A stretch of 64,000 nt of DNA from positions 62,001 through 126,000 of the forward strand of contig CALXOF010000007.1 in the NCBI GenBank assembly GCA_944389945.1, in the 5' to 3' direction. Below are positions 45,511 through 54,177 of the stretch, piece by piece. The position numbers and the translations under genes were made by a program. The DNA comes from an uncultured Kiritimatiellota bacterium (GTDB lineage: Bacteria > Verrucomicrobiota > Kiritimatiellia > RFP12 > DVOR01). A model generated the notes under the pieces. That model ran no database searches. It was not told the DNA's origin and saw only the letters and a program-made list of their open reading frames with translations. Numbering within the stretch: the first letter of the stretch is position 1; every line of letters begins with the position of its first letter.

Positions 45511-47082
45511 ATGGAACCGAGAATCGCCCAAGACATCGCCGACTTCCGCAAACTGCGGGAGAATGGGTGCATTTACGTGGACAAGACCGAGATTCTGCAT
45601 GAACTGGTCTGTGACCCGACGCGTTCGCTCTACTTTATCTCTCGTCCACGGCGCTTCGGCAAGTCGCTCATGCTCTCCACCTTGGAATGCATCTTCCGCG
45701 GCGAACGCGAGCTCTTCAAGGGCCTCGCCATCGACAAGTTGGGCTATGACTGGACTGAGTATCCGGTGTTGCACTTCAATTTCGGCACAATGGACGTAAC
45801 GACGTTCGACAGTTTCAACTCTGCGTTTGTGGCGCGTGTCATGCGATCCATTAAGGCGGCCGGGGTTGTCTATGATCCCGCATTTGCCCCAGGGGACAAC
45901 TTCGCCAATGCCATCCAAAAGCTCGCCCAAGACCGTGGCAAGCCCGCGGTTATCCTCATCGACGAGTACGACGCGCCCGTCGGTGCCGCACTGAACGACA
46001 TCCCCAAAGCCAACGCCATCCGAGCCAAACTCTCCGCTTTCTACGGCGAAATCAAGAACAATGCAGCCAACATCCGTTTCATGATGATGACGGGTGTGAC
46101 GAAGTTCACGCAGCTCTCCGTCTTCTCGGCGCTGAACAATCTCAACAACCTGACGATGGATGACCGTTACGCCACCTTGTTGGGTTATACCGATGACGAA
46201 CTGACCACCTACTTCGATCCGGCGATGCGCCGCCACGCCGAGGTCATGGGCCTCTCCTACGAAGACTACCGTGAGAAGCTCCGCTGGTGGTACAACGGTT
46301 ACCGTTTCACCCGTTGGAATACGACCAAGGTCTACAACCCCTGCGCCATTGGCAAGACGCTCGGAACGTGCACCCCCGAGTTCCTCGGCACGTGGACCTC
46401 CACCGGGTTGACTTCCGTTGTCTTCAACTACTTCGCGAACAACCAACTCGCCGATCAAGATTACGAAAATATCGAGGGCGTCTTCGAGGAAGACTTGGAC
46501 GTTGGTGAATTGGAGAATATCCAGCCCACCGCCATGCTTTATCAGGGCGGGTACCTTACCATCAAAGACTACCGAAACAGCACCTTCACCCTCGGACTCC
46601 CGGACGAAGAGGTTCGCCGTGCCTTCAACTCCCAGCTCGTCCAGAAGTTTACCGGGCAGAGCGACAACCGTTATCTCAGCATTGTCAGTCGGGCCCTGAT
46701 GGGAGCCGACTTCGCCACCTTCTTCGGCAAACTCTCCGACCTCTACGCCCACCTCACCTATGGCCCAAAAGAGAGCTGCGTACAGGAATTCTCCTTCCAA
46801 CGCATCCTCTATGTGCTCCTAACCTCCAGTGGATTCTTCCGCGTCACCGCCGAGGACCACCAGGCCCACGGCCGCGCAGACCTCGTTGCCGAGACGCCTG
46901 AACGCGTCTTCATCTTCGAGCTTAAGGTCGACGGCACGCCCCAGGAAGCCCTCGCCCGAATCAAAGAAAAGGATTACGCCGAGTCGTATCGTCACTCCGG
47001 CAAAGAAGTCCTCCTTATCGGCCTCTCCTTTGACGGCAAGACCCGTCACCTCACCGACACCGCCGCCGAGTCCCTCGACTAA
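45511..47082 (+). CDS. AAA-ATPase-like / PD-(D/E)XK nuclease-like protein
   Basis: 523 residues. The N-terminal part has the family opening (FRKLRENGCIYVDKTEIL) and a P-loop-like SRPRRFGKSLMLSTLE, then a Walker B ILIDEYDAPV. The C-terminal part has the PD-(D/E)XK-type ending GRADLVAETPERVFIFELKVDG. This pairing is common in multicopy families of Bacteroidetes and PVC bacteria. The role is not established; mobile or defence-like roles have been suggested for the fold. It is followed by repeats on the 3' side. Confidence 0.8.
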   Translation: MEPRIAQDIADFRKLRENGCIYVDKTEILHELVCDPTRSLYFISRPRRFGKSLMLSTLECIFRGERELFKGLAIDKLGYDWTEYPVLHFNFGTMDVTTFDSFNSAFVARVMRSIKAAGVVYDPAFAPGDNFANAIQKLAQDRGKPAVILIDEYDAPVGAALNDIPKANAIRAKLSAFYGEIKNNAANIRFMMMTGVTKFTQLSVFSALNNLNNLTMDDRYATLLGYTDDELTTYFDPAMRRHAEVMGLSYEDYREKLRWWYNGYRFTRWNTTKVYNPCAIGKTLGTCTPEFLGTWTSTGLTSVVFNYFANNQLADQDYENIEGVFEEDLDVGELENIQPTAMLYQGGYLTIKDYRNSTFTLGLPDEEVRRAFNSQLVQKFTGQSDNRYLSIVSRALMGADFATFFGKLSDLYAHLTYGPKESCVQEFSFQRILYVLLTSSGFFRVTAEDHQAHGRADLVAETPERVFIFELKVDGTPQEALARIKEKDYAESYRHSGKEVLLIGLSFDGKTRHLTDTAAESLD

Positions 47083-47094
47083 GGGTGCCCATCT

Positions 47095-47158
47095 CCGCAA
47101 AGACGCAACTGTGGGCGCGAAACACCTCGGGCTCCATCGGTCGTTCTGCGGCTTCGTC
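47095..47158 (-). repeat. Inverted copy of the dispersed block at 27060-27118
   Basis: Read on the minus strand it gives GCGAAGCCGCAGAACG and CCGATGGAGCCC, a GTTTCGCGCCC stretch and TGCGTCTTTGCGG, closely matching 27060-27118. It starts 13 nt after the AAA gene's stop. Confidence 0.6.
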
Positions 47159-47282
47159 GCTGACCGCGCCCGCCGCCCCTTTTTGGCCCCTACCTTATTA
47201 TATAGGGACCTCACAGAGTCAAATCCCCCCTTGCGACCACCCGAAAGGCACCTCTCAAAGGCCCTTTTTACCCCCCCTTGAG

Positions 47283-47364
47283 ACCCTATAATAAGGGTCC
47301 GCCTTGGACCACTATAGGGTCTCGACCCGACCACTATAGGGTCTCACCTCGAACCCTTAAGGGT
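47283..47364. repeat. Four-palindrome array R4
   Basis: ACCCTATAATAAGGGT (47283), ACCACTATAGGGT (47308), ACCACTATAGGGT (47330) and ACCCTTAAGGGT (47353); steps 25, 22 and 23. It lies between two convergent genes. An AT-rich box TTATTATATAGG lies at about 47195. Confidence 0.85.
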
Positions 47365-47460
47365 TTCTCCAAGGGGCCTTGCAGAGTCGCTTGGACGTGT
47401 GCGTGTGTTTTGAGCAGAGCTGCGCTCTAGCCATTTGATTCATGTGGATTTATAACAGAG

Positions 47461-47491
47461 AAGCCCCGGGCCGTTTGGAGACCCGAGGCCT
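47461..47491 (-). terminator. Hairpin after the minus-strand fucosidase gene
   Basis: Read on the minus strand, AGGCCTCGGG pairs with CCCGGGGCTT (10 bp with two wobble pairs), followed by CTCTGTT. The T-run is weak. Confidence 0.45.
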
Positions 47492-47514
47492 GGAGGAAGC
47501 GTTGATGCGCCCAA

Positions 47515-48975
47515 TCAGGGGGCGAGATAGGCACCGATGGAAAGGATGTGGGGGCGGGCGCGGGTCTCGTCAATGACCAAGCGGACGGCGGTGGCCTCAA
47601 TGGGCTCCTTGAGACGGAGGATGCGCTTGTGGCCGATGGTGGTGGCGCCGGCGATACGCTGCCAGCCGAACTGCCCGGGAAGCTTAGCCTCAAAGTGGAA
47701 GCGCTCGACGACCTGGCCTTGGGTGATGTCTTCCTGGGCGACAAGGGTGTCGAAGCGGATGGGGGCGTCGAGGATGACCTCGGTGCGGTCGGGGACGGCG
47801 GGGCCAAGGAGATTGGTGGCGAAGGTCTTACGGATGGTCTCGCCAAACTCCTTGAGACGGGCGACATCGTTCTGGTGGAGGAGGCCCTGGGTGGTGGGCG
47901 GGATGTTCAAGAGAAGGACGGCGTTGCGACCGACGGAGCGATCGTAAATGGACATGAGTTTGTCGAGGGACTTCACCTGGTTGTCCTGGCTGGCGTGCCA
48001 GAACCAACCGGGGCGGATGGAGACATCGCACTCAGCGGGATACCACACGCAGTGGTGGGAGCCGATGGCCTCGTCGAGGGAGCCGAGGGAAAGAGAGTTG
48101 GCGGAGGGACGCTCCTGGGCGAGCTGGCGGCGGGCCATGGCGGCGATGTCCTTGCCATCGAAGTGGAAGGGGGCGAAGCCGTCACGGACGGCCTCGTTGT
48201 CGACGGCCTCGGCAGGGATGACGGACCACTCGCTGTCGCGGGCAAGACCGGACTCGTTGCCGACCCAGCGGACGTCGGGGCCGGAGACGGCGATGACGCA
48301 GTCTGGGTTGCGCGCACGGATGGTGGCGTAGTAGCGGGACCAATCGTAGACCTGCTTCTTGCCGTTGGGGCCTTCGCCGCAGGCGCCGTCAAACCAGATT
48401 TCGTCGATGGGGCCATAGTTATCGAAGAGCTCGTTGAGCTGGCCGACGAAGAAGTCATTGTAGGCGTCTGTGCCGTAGGAAGGCTCGTGGCGGTCCCAAG
48501 GGGAGAGGTAAAAACCGACCTTGAGGCCTTCGGCGCGACAGGCATCGGCAAACTCACGACAGACATCGCCCTTACCATCCTTCCAAGGAGAGGCGGCAAC
48601 GGTGTGGTTCGTGAGCTTGGAGGGCCAAAGGCAGAAGCCGTCGTGGTGCTTGGCGGTGAGAATGGCGAGCTTGAAGCCGGCCTCTTTAAGGGCCTTGGCC
48701 CACTGGCGGCAGTCGAGGGCGGTGGGATTGAAGACCTTGGGATCCTCTTTGCCAGTGCCCCATTCGCGATCGGTGAAGGTGTTGACGCCGAAGTGGATGA
48801 AGGCCGTCAGCTCCAGTTGCTGCCAGGCCACTTGACGCGGGTGAGGCTTGACTTGGGCGACCTGGGCGATCTTGGCGATTTCGGCGGCGGAGAAGTCGGC
48901 GAAGCGAAGTTGGGCGTGGAGGGGCGCGGCGACAAGGGCCGCGGCAAGGGCAAAGATGGAAAGCGTTGTTTTCAT
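47515..48975 (-). CDS. GH29 alpha-L-fucosidase, secreted (second gene)
   Basis: 486 residues. The signal peptide is MKTTLSIFALAAALVAAPLHA. The barrel has LAILTAKHHDGFCLWPS (double His) and IDEIWFDGACG, whose Asp is the nucleophile position. RNAVLLLNIPPTTQGLL and a C-terminal jelly-roll follow. It differs from the fucosidase at 14.6-15.9 kb by length and by carrying HHDGF instead of HCSGF, so the two probably prefer different linkages. A -10-like TAAAAT lies only 8 nt from the ATG with no ribosome site, so the mRNA may be leaderless. Confidence 0.88.
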   Translation of the reverse strand: MKTTLSIFALAAALVAAPLHAQLRFADFSAAEIAKIAQVAQVKPHPRQVAWQQLELTAFIHFGVNTFTDREWGTGKEDPKVFNPTALDCRQWAKALKEAGFKLAILTAKHHDGFCLWPSKLTNHTVAASPWKDGKGDVCREFADACRAEGLKVGFYLSPWDRHEPSYGTDAYNDFFVGQLNELFDNYGPIDEIWFDGACGEGPNGKKQVYDWSRYYATIRARNPDCVIAVSGPDVRWVGNESGLARDSEWSVIPAEAVDNEAVRDGFAPFHFDGKDIAAMARRQLAQERPSANSLSLGSLDEAIGSHHCVWYPAECDVSIRPGWFWHASQDNQVKSLDKLMSIYDRSVGRNAVLLLNIPPTTQGLLHQNDVARLKEFGETIRKTFATNLLGPAVPDRTEVILDAPIRFDTLVAQEDITQGQVVERFHFEAKLPGQFGWQRIAGATTIGHKRILRLKEPIEATAVRLVIDETRARPHILSIGAYLAP

Positions 48976-48983
48976 GGCGCACT

Positions 48984-48989
48984 ATTTTA
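48984..48989 (-). promoter_or_regulatory. Possible -10 for a leaderless fucosidase mRNA
   Basis: TAAAAT on the minus strand, 8 nt from the ATG; no TGn extension. Confidence 0.35.
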
Positions 48990-49153
48990 GCGATGACGGG
49001 AGACAGCGGGAGGCCAATCCCGATGCCGGGCGGCGCGTGCATATCAAAGAAAGCATGTGGGAACCGGTGGGGGAAGATGGCGCGCGAAAGTTCGGATAAA
49101 AAGGGAAGAGAATGGGCAGAACCCTTGCAAAATCAAGGGTTGAAAGATAGTGC

Positions 49154-49183
49154 TTGACTAAGGGGTGGGTGAAAGTGTTTAAT
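49154..49183 (+). promoter_or_regulatory. Promoter of the division and cell-wall cluster
   Basis: TTGACT (49154-49159), 18 bp, TTTAAT (49178-49183). The spacer carries GGGGTGGGTGAAAG; TGGG-type repeats are known MraZ binding boxes, so autoregulation by the first gene is plausible. Confidence 0.65.
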
Positions 49184-49238
49184 AGTGTCACAAAAGGTCA
49201 AATAAGTCATGAGCGCAGAGATACCCGAGGAGACAGTG

Positions 49239-49682
49239 ATGCAGGGCGAGGCGGTGTTCACCGGCTCGGCGGTGCATGCGCTTGACCCGAAGCGGCGCGT
49301 GACGATTCCCTCAGGGTGGCGCGATGCGCTGGGACGGCCGAAATATGTCTTTGTGATGGCGGACCCGCACGAAAAATGCCTGCGTCTGCTCTCGGTGGAG
49401 CGGATGCAGGGCATTCAGGCGAAGCTGAGGGCAAAGCGCTTCGCGGACCCCGCGGTGGCGCAACGCTTGAGAATCATCGGGCAGAACACGGAGCAACTGC
49501 CGCTGGACGTACAGGGGCGCATCCGCATCAGCGACAGGCTGTTGGCGTTCGCCGGCATCGAAGGCAAAATTGCCTTCGTGGGCGCGGTGACGTATGGCGA
49601 AGTGTGGGCAGCCGAGAAGGCGCCCGAGGCGCCGGTGGATCAGGCGGCCCTGGGCGAGGCGCTCTCGGCATTGGATTTCTAA
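49239..49682 (+). CDS. mraZ: MraZ, transcriptional regulator of the dcw cluster
   Basis: 147 residues from the ATG at 49239, chosen because GAGGAG sits 6 nt before it and MraZ proteins start just ahead of F-T-G. (An ATG at 49209 would add ten residues.) The two AbrB-like halves show HALDPKRRVTIP and LPLDVQGRIRISDRLL, the D-x-x-x-R signature in both copies. MraZ binds TGGG boxes upstream of its own operon. Confidence 0.93.
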   Translation: MQGEAVFTGSAVHALDPKRRVTIPSGWRDALGRPKYVFVMADPHEKCLRLLSVERMQGIQAKLRAKRFADPAVAQRLRIIGQNTEQLPLDVQGRIRISDRLLAFAGIEGKIAFVGAVTYGEVWAAEKAPEAPVDQAALGEALSALDF

Positions 49683-49695
49683 GGGAGGCACGACG

Positions 49696-50631
49696 ATGCA
49701 TATTCCTGTGCTTCTTGAAGAAACGGTGGCGGCGCTCGCGCCGAAATCCGGATGCATCTATGTGGACGGCACGTTGGGCCAGGCCGGGCACGCGACGGCG
49801 GTGATGCGTCTGGCCGGCCCCACGGGGACGCTACTGGGCATCGACCGCGACGGCGAGGCGCTCGCGCGGGCCAAGGCGAATCTGGCGCGCGACGCCGTGC
49901 CCGGGCGGCACATCCTGGCGCAGGGCGCGCATGGGGATTTGGCCGACATCGCGGCGGCGAACGGCATCACGTCCGTGGATGCGATTTTGTTGGATTTGGG
50001 TGTCAGCAGCGACCAGTTGGATACGCCCGAGCGAGGCTTCAGTTTCCGCGCGGATGGCCCGCTGGATATGCGGATGCGCAACGATGCGGGCGAGACGGCG
50101 GCCGAGCTTCTGGCTCGACTGGACGTGAGCGAAATGGCCAAGCTCTTCCGCGAACTGGGCGAGGAGCGTCAGGCCCTACGCGTGGCGAAGGCCATCGATC
50201 GGGAACGCCGTTCGGCTCCCATCACGCGAACGGCGCAACTGGCCGACATCGTGGCCAAGGCGGTCGGCAGTGCGCACACGCCAGGACGCCACCCGGCCAC
50301 GCGGGTCTTTCAGGCACTGCGCATGGCGGTGAACGATGAACTGGGCGAAGTGCGCCGAGCCATCGCGGGCGGGCTGAACCTGCTGAAACCGGGCGGATGT
50401 CTGGCAATCATCACCTTCGAGAGCCTCTCGGATCGAGTGGTGAAAGAGAGCTTCCGGGCACACTGCGGACGCGAGGAGTCGTTGTTGCAGGGCGGAAGCG
50501 TGTGGCGCGGAGAGTTGCCGCGCACGGAATGGATTTTGCGGAAGGCCGTGACGGCGCGGCCAGAAGAAACGGCAAGGAACCCGCGGGCGCGGAGCGCAAA
50601 GTTGCGCGCAGTGCGGAAGGCGGAGGATTGA
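49696..50631 (+). CDS. rsmH: 16S rRNA (cytosine-1402-N4)-methyltransferase RsmH
   Basis: 311 residues. HIPVLLEETVAAL at the start, the SAM loop YVDGTLGQAGHA, DAILLDLGVSSDQLD and GFSFRADGPLDMRM are all RsmH hallmarks. HPATRVFQALRMAVNDEL and ESLSDRVVKESF follow. It modifies the ribosomal P site and is the usual second gene of the cluster. Confidence 0.96.
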   Translation: MHIPVLLEETVAALAPKSGCIYVDGTLGQAGHATAVMRLAGPTGTLLGIDRDGEALARAKANLARDAVPGRHILAQGAHGDLADIAAANGITSVDAILLDLGVSSDQLDTPERGFSFRADGPLDMRMRNDAGETAAELLARLDVSEMAKLFRELGEERQALRVAKAIDRERRSAPITRTAQLADIVAKAVGSAHTPGRHPATRVFQALRMAVNDELGEVRRAIAGGLNLLKPGGCLAIITFESLSDRVVKESFRAHCGREESLLQGGSVWRGELPRTEWILRKAVTARPEETARNPRARSAKLRAVRKAED

Positions 50632-50634
50632 GCC

Positions 50635-51033
50635 ATGAGACGGAATCGGAGACGGAAAACCTTTCACTTCAAGGCGGCCAACATCGGTCTGGCGGTCATG
50701 CTGGTGCTCATCGCGGTGCCGTGGGTGCTCTACTGCCTGCTCAACGTGAGTAACGACCAAGTAGGCGCACAGATTCGTCTACTGGAGCAGGAAGTGCGCA
50801 CGCAGCAGGAAGCGTTGCGCCGCGAAGAGGCGAAGTGGAACCGCCTGACCGAACCTAGCCACCTGGACAGGGCCATTGCCGAGAGCGGCCTGCGCCTCTC
50901 CTACGCGCCGCCGGAACGCACCATCACAATGTCGACGAACGGCAGGATGCGAATGCCTGAGACCCTGCGCCTTCAGCTGGCGCAGGAGCGCCGCATGCGC
51001 ACCGGGGAGGCCATGGCGAGAAACGCCCGATAA
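50635..51033 (+). CDS. ftsL: FtsL-like division protein
   Basis: 132 residues. A basic N-terminus, one membrane helix (IGLAVMLVLIAVPWVLYCLL), then a periplasmic coiled coil (IRLLEQEVRTQQEALRREE). Size, topology and place between rsmH and the PBP gene identify it; the sequence itself is poorly conserved in this family. The start is 3 nt after the rsmH stop. Confidence 0.75.
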   Translation: MRRNRRRKTFHFKAANIGLAVMLVLIAVPWVLYCLLNVSNDQVGAQIRLLEQEVRTQQEALRREEAKWNRLTEPSHLDRAIAESGLRLSYAPPERTITMSTNGRMRMPETLRLQLAQERRMRTGEAMARNAR

Positions 51034-51054
51034 GGAGGCCCGAGGAAATCACCG

Positions 51055-52827
51055 ATGGAGCGTACGGAGCGTAAGTGTGCGCGCATTTGGATTGGGTTGG
51101 CCGTCCTCGCAATGGGGGCGCTCTTTGCCGCAGACCTTGTTCGCCTCTACACGCTCCACCTCGGCAAGGCGGAAATCCCACAGAACAACTATCTCCAAGA
51201 GCGTGACCTCCTGGGGTTGCGTGGGCGTATCCTGGACCGCAATGGATACGTGTTGGCCGAAAGCCTGAGCGGACGCATCGTCTATATCGACCGCGAAGAC
51301 CCAAAGTTGGAATCGCCCGACATCGATCGTAGCGCACTCCCCCTGGACCTAGCGGCCCTGCTGAACGTGCCCGAGGAACGCGTTTACGACGCCTTTTACA
51401 ACAACGAAGGCCGCCGCACCACCAGAATCTGCGAAATCTCCGACAACGAGACCATTCAAGAACTCATCAGGAGAAGTTCGCCCACGACGAAAGAGGGGCG
51501 CATCGCCGGCGTGAACTTCGCCGAAAAGCGTTCCGTGCGGTCGCACCCGAACGGTGCACGCTTGGCCCATCTCATCGGCTTCATCAACGCCGAGGGGGTC
51601 GGCGTGCAGGGGGTGGAGCAACGCTTCGACGAGGAACTTCGTGGCAAGGACGGCCGAATTGTCACCGAAGTGGACGCCCGCCGCCGGGAAATCCCCAATC
51701 GTCGCATCGAGGAAGTCCCCGCCGTCCATGGCAATGATGTCATCCTGACCATCGATAACAATATCCAATACATCATCGAGCCAGCCCTCGAGCAGGCACT
51801 GAAGACCTACCAGGCAGACAGCGGCACCATCATCGTCCAAGACGTGTACACGGGCGAGATTCTCGGCATGGCCACCCAGCCCAGTTTCGACCCGCAGGAC
51901 TACAACCACATGCCGCAGGAGCAGTGGAAGAATATCGCCGTGGCCCGCAACTATGAGCCCGGCTCCGTCATGAAGGCCATCACCGTGGCCATGGCCATGC
52001 AACTCGGCATCATCGACGAGAACTCCACCTTCGACATCGGTACCAGCCGCGTGTGGTACTACGCCGGCCGCCCCCTGCGCGACCATGCCGGCGGTATTCT
52101 TCGCCCCGCGGACATCCTGGCGAAATCCTCCAACATCGGCACCGCCATGATCGGTCTCAAGATGGCCGAACCCTCACCGGACTTCGGAATGGAGGAGTAC
52201 GAACGCGTGTGGCGCGCCTTCCGTGCCATGGGGTTTGGGCAAAAGACAGGCATCGAGATTCCCGGCGAAGAGGCCGGCATCCTGCCCCACTACAAAAACT
52301 GGAGCAAGCTCTCCCCCACACGTATGACGCTAGGTCAAGGCATCGCTGTCACGCCCATCCAGCTCTGCAATGCCTTTGCCACCATCGCCAACGGCGGCAA
52401 GCAGATGCGCCCCACCATCCTCAAAGAGATCCGTTCCCATGAGGGCGCGTTACTCCGCGCCAATACACCGAAAGAACTCTGTCGGCCTCTCTCTCGGGAG
52501 GTCAGTGCCAAAGTCCTCGACATGCTCCGCGGCGTCACCGACCGCTCCAAAGGCGGCACCGGCTGGCGCGCCGCCCTTCACGACTACACCGTTGCGGGAA
52601 AGACCGGCACCGGCCAAATCCCCATCAACGGCAGATACAACGACACGGACTACAACGCCACCTTCGTCGGCATCTTTCCCTCCACCGCGCCGCGCCTCGC
52701 CATCCTCGTCACCCTGGAACGTCCCAGAGGTCCCCGCCACTCTGGCGGTAACGTCGCCGCGCCCCTTTTCGCGGAAATCGCGGAACCCATCGGCCACTAC
52801 TTGAACATCCCCGCAGACAAACCGTAG
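51055..52827 (+). CDS. ftsI: Peptidoglycan transpeptidase FtsI/PBP3 (penicillin-binding protein)
   Basis: 590 residues. N-terminal membrane anchor (WIGLAVLAMGALFAADLVRLYTL), GLRGRILDRNGYVLAES (PBP dimer domain), then the transpeptidase with EPGSVMK (SxxK, near 305), SSN (near 358) and KTGTG (near 515). It cross-links septal peptidoglycan. The cluster stops here: no murE, murF, mraY or ftsW follows in this window. Confidence 0.95.
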   Translation: MERTERKCARIWIGLAVLAMGALFAADLVRLYTLHLGKAEIPQNNYLQERDLLGLRGRILDRNGYVLAESLSGRIVYIDREDPKLESPDIDRSALPLDLAALLNVPEERVYDAFYNNEGRRTTRICEISDNETIQELIRRSSPTTKEGRIAGVNFAEKRSVRSHPNGARLAHLIGFINAEGVGVQGVEQRFDEELRGKDGRIVTEVDARRREIPNRRIEEVPAVHGNDVILTIDNNIQYIIEPALEQALKTYQADSGTIIVQDVYTGEILGMATQPSFDPQDYNHMPQEQWKNIAVARNYEPGSVMKAITVAMAMQLGIIDENSTFDIGTSRVWYYAGRPLRDHAGGILRPADILAKSSNIGTAMIGLKMAEPSPDFGMEEYERVWRAFRAMGFGQKTGIEIPGEEAGILPHYKNWSKLSPTRMTLGQGIAVTPIQLCNAFATIANGGKQMRPTILKEIRSHEGALLRANTPKELCRPLSREVSAKVLDMLRGVTDRSKGGTGWRAALHDYTVAGKTGTGQIPINGRYNDTDYNATFVGIFPSTAPRLAILVTLERPRGPRHSGGNVAAPLFAEIAEPIGHYLNIPADKP

Positions 52828-52841
52828 GAATCCTCGCCGCC

Positions 52842-53510
52842 ATGAACGATCTTTGTCTTGCCTTCGCCGGAGTCGATCTCGATGCCCTCATCGAGGCCAT
52901 CAAAGCTTCCTCGGCCTATCCATGGACCCAAGGCTGGCTGACCGCCGTGGCCACCATCTTCGGCGAGAACATCATCTGTTGGACTATCGTTCCGCCGCTC
53001 ATCTCAGAAGGCGTGATGGGCTATATGACCGCCTTTCAGGCCACCTTCTGGGGCGTCTTTATCGGCGACATTATTACCTACCTTCCGCCCCGCTTCGCCA
53101 TGCGTTACGCCGGCCGGTCCAAGTGGATTCGCAAGCACCAAGACCAAATTGAGGCCTGCAGCCACTTCTTTGACCGCCACATCGGCAAGACCATGTTCAT
53201 CATCCGCTTCACGCCCGGCATCCGAACCCCGGCCATTCTGGCCGCCGGCATGCTCCGTGTCGACTTCCGCCTCTACTGCCTCTACTCCGCGCTCTCCAGC
53301 ATCCTCCAGAGTCTCATCACCATCTTCTTCATGCCCACGCTCTACGCCCCTGTCATTGCTTGGCTCAAGACGCTCTGGGGCAACCATCCCATCCTGGTCA
53401 TCCTCATTATCGTTGCCTTCTTCTCCATCTTTGGCGTCCTCCAATGGTATGCTGGCCGCGCCATCATGCGCCGCCTGACCAAAAAGAAAACCGAAGGGCA
53501 AGACGCCTAA
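52842..53510 (+). CDS. DedA/VTT-family membrane protein
   Basis: 222 residues with about five helices. The family parts FGENIICWTIVPPL, FWGVFIGDIITYL and IIRFTPGIRTPAILAAGM are present; the last contains the conserved Arg and F-x-P-G-x-R. DedA proteins move lipid carriers (such as undecaprenyl phosphate) across the membrane, which fits its place after ftsI. The gap is 14 nt. Confidence 0.82.
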   Translation: MNDLCLAFAGVDLDALIEAIKASSAYPWTQGWLTAVATIFGENIICWTIVPPLISEGVMGYMTAFQATFWGVFIGDIITYLPPRFAMRYAGRSKWIRKHQDQIEACSHFFDRHIGKTMFIIRFTPGIRTPAILAAGMLRVDFRLYCLYSALSSILQSLITIFFMPTLYAPVIAWLKTLWGNHPILVILIIVAFFSIFGVLQWYAGRAIMRRLTKKKTEGQDA

Positions 53511-53565
53511 GCCCTCCCCAAGATTCTGTCCGCGGGAGGCTTCCATGAAAGACACAGGGAGCGCG

Positions 53566-54177
53566 TTAGCGCCCCTCCGGCCCTTGGACAAGCGCATCGG
53601 CGTGGGCACGGACACGGGCCAAGAGACGGCACCGGGCTTGAATGACGGTGTTGGCCCGACGACCAAGCCGCTTGGCCAACGTGGTGGGCGCCTCATCACC
53701 CAGAATACAAGCATCAAAGACGGTCTGCTGAAATGCAGAGAGCCCCGGGTCATTTCGAATGACGCCAAGGGCAACCTCATACGCGGCAAGCCGAAACTGA
53801 AAATCCAACCGCTCATCAATCCCCGGGGAAGGGTCTTGAATGGCGGTGATGGCATGCCCGCTGAGTTCGCCACGCCGTCGACTTTCGCCGGCCACACGGC
53901 GAAACCAATCGCGTACCACGCTATCAACGATGCACCCCAAATAGGTGCGGAAGCGTGCCCGCCCCGGGTCATAAGGACTATTTCGAAGTGCCTTGACCAA
54001 ACGAATCAAGACGTCCTGAACGGCCTCTTCCAGCGCATTGTCCCGTAGCCCACGAAGGTTCAGCCACGCATGGACAAGCGGTTCATAAAGCGCGACAAAG
54101 CGGCTCCACTGGGCATCCTTGGCCTCGGGGTCGGCCAAATCACGAATCAAGGTGCGCGGGGTGTCCGGCGGTTTCAT
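53566..54177 (-). CDS. ECF-like RNA polymerase sigma factor
   Basis: 203 residues. Region 2 has ALYEPLVHAWLNLRGL, ALEEAVQDVLIRLVKAL and the DNA-binding helix RARFRTYLGCIVDSVVRDWFRR. Region 4 ends with the helix-turn-helix TTLAKRLGRRANTVIQARCRLL. There is no region 3 and no anti-sigma gene. It starts inside the last codons of the kinase gene (4-nt overlap), so the kinase is the probable regulator. Kinase-controlled ECF sigma factors are known (for example EcfP with PpkT in Vibrio). Confidence 0.82.
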   Translation of the reverse strand: MKPPDTPRTLIRDLADPEAKDAQWSRFVALYEPLVHAWLNLRGLRDNALEEAVQDVLIRLVKALRNSPYDPGRARFRTYLGCIVDSVVRDWFRRVAGESRRRGELSGHAITAIQDPSPGIDERLDFQFRLAAYEVALGVIRNDPGLSAFQQTVFDACILGDEAPTTLAKRLGRRANTVIQARCRLLARVRAHADALVQGPEGR

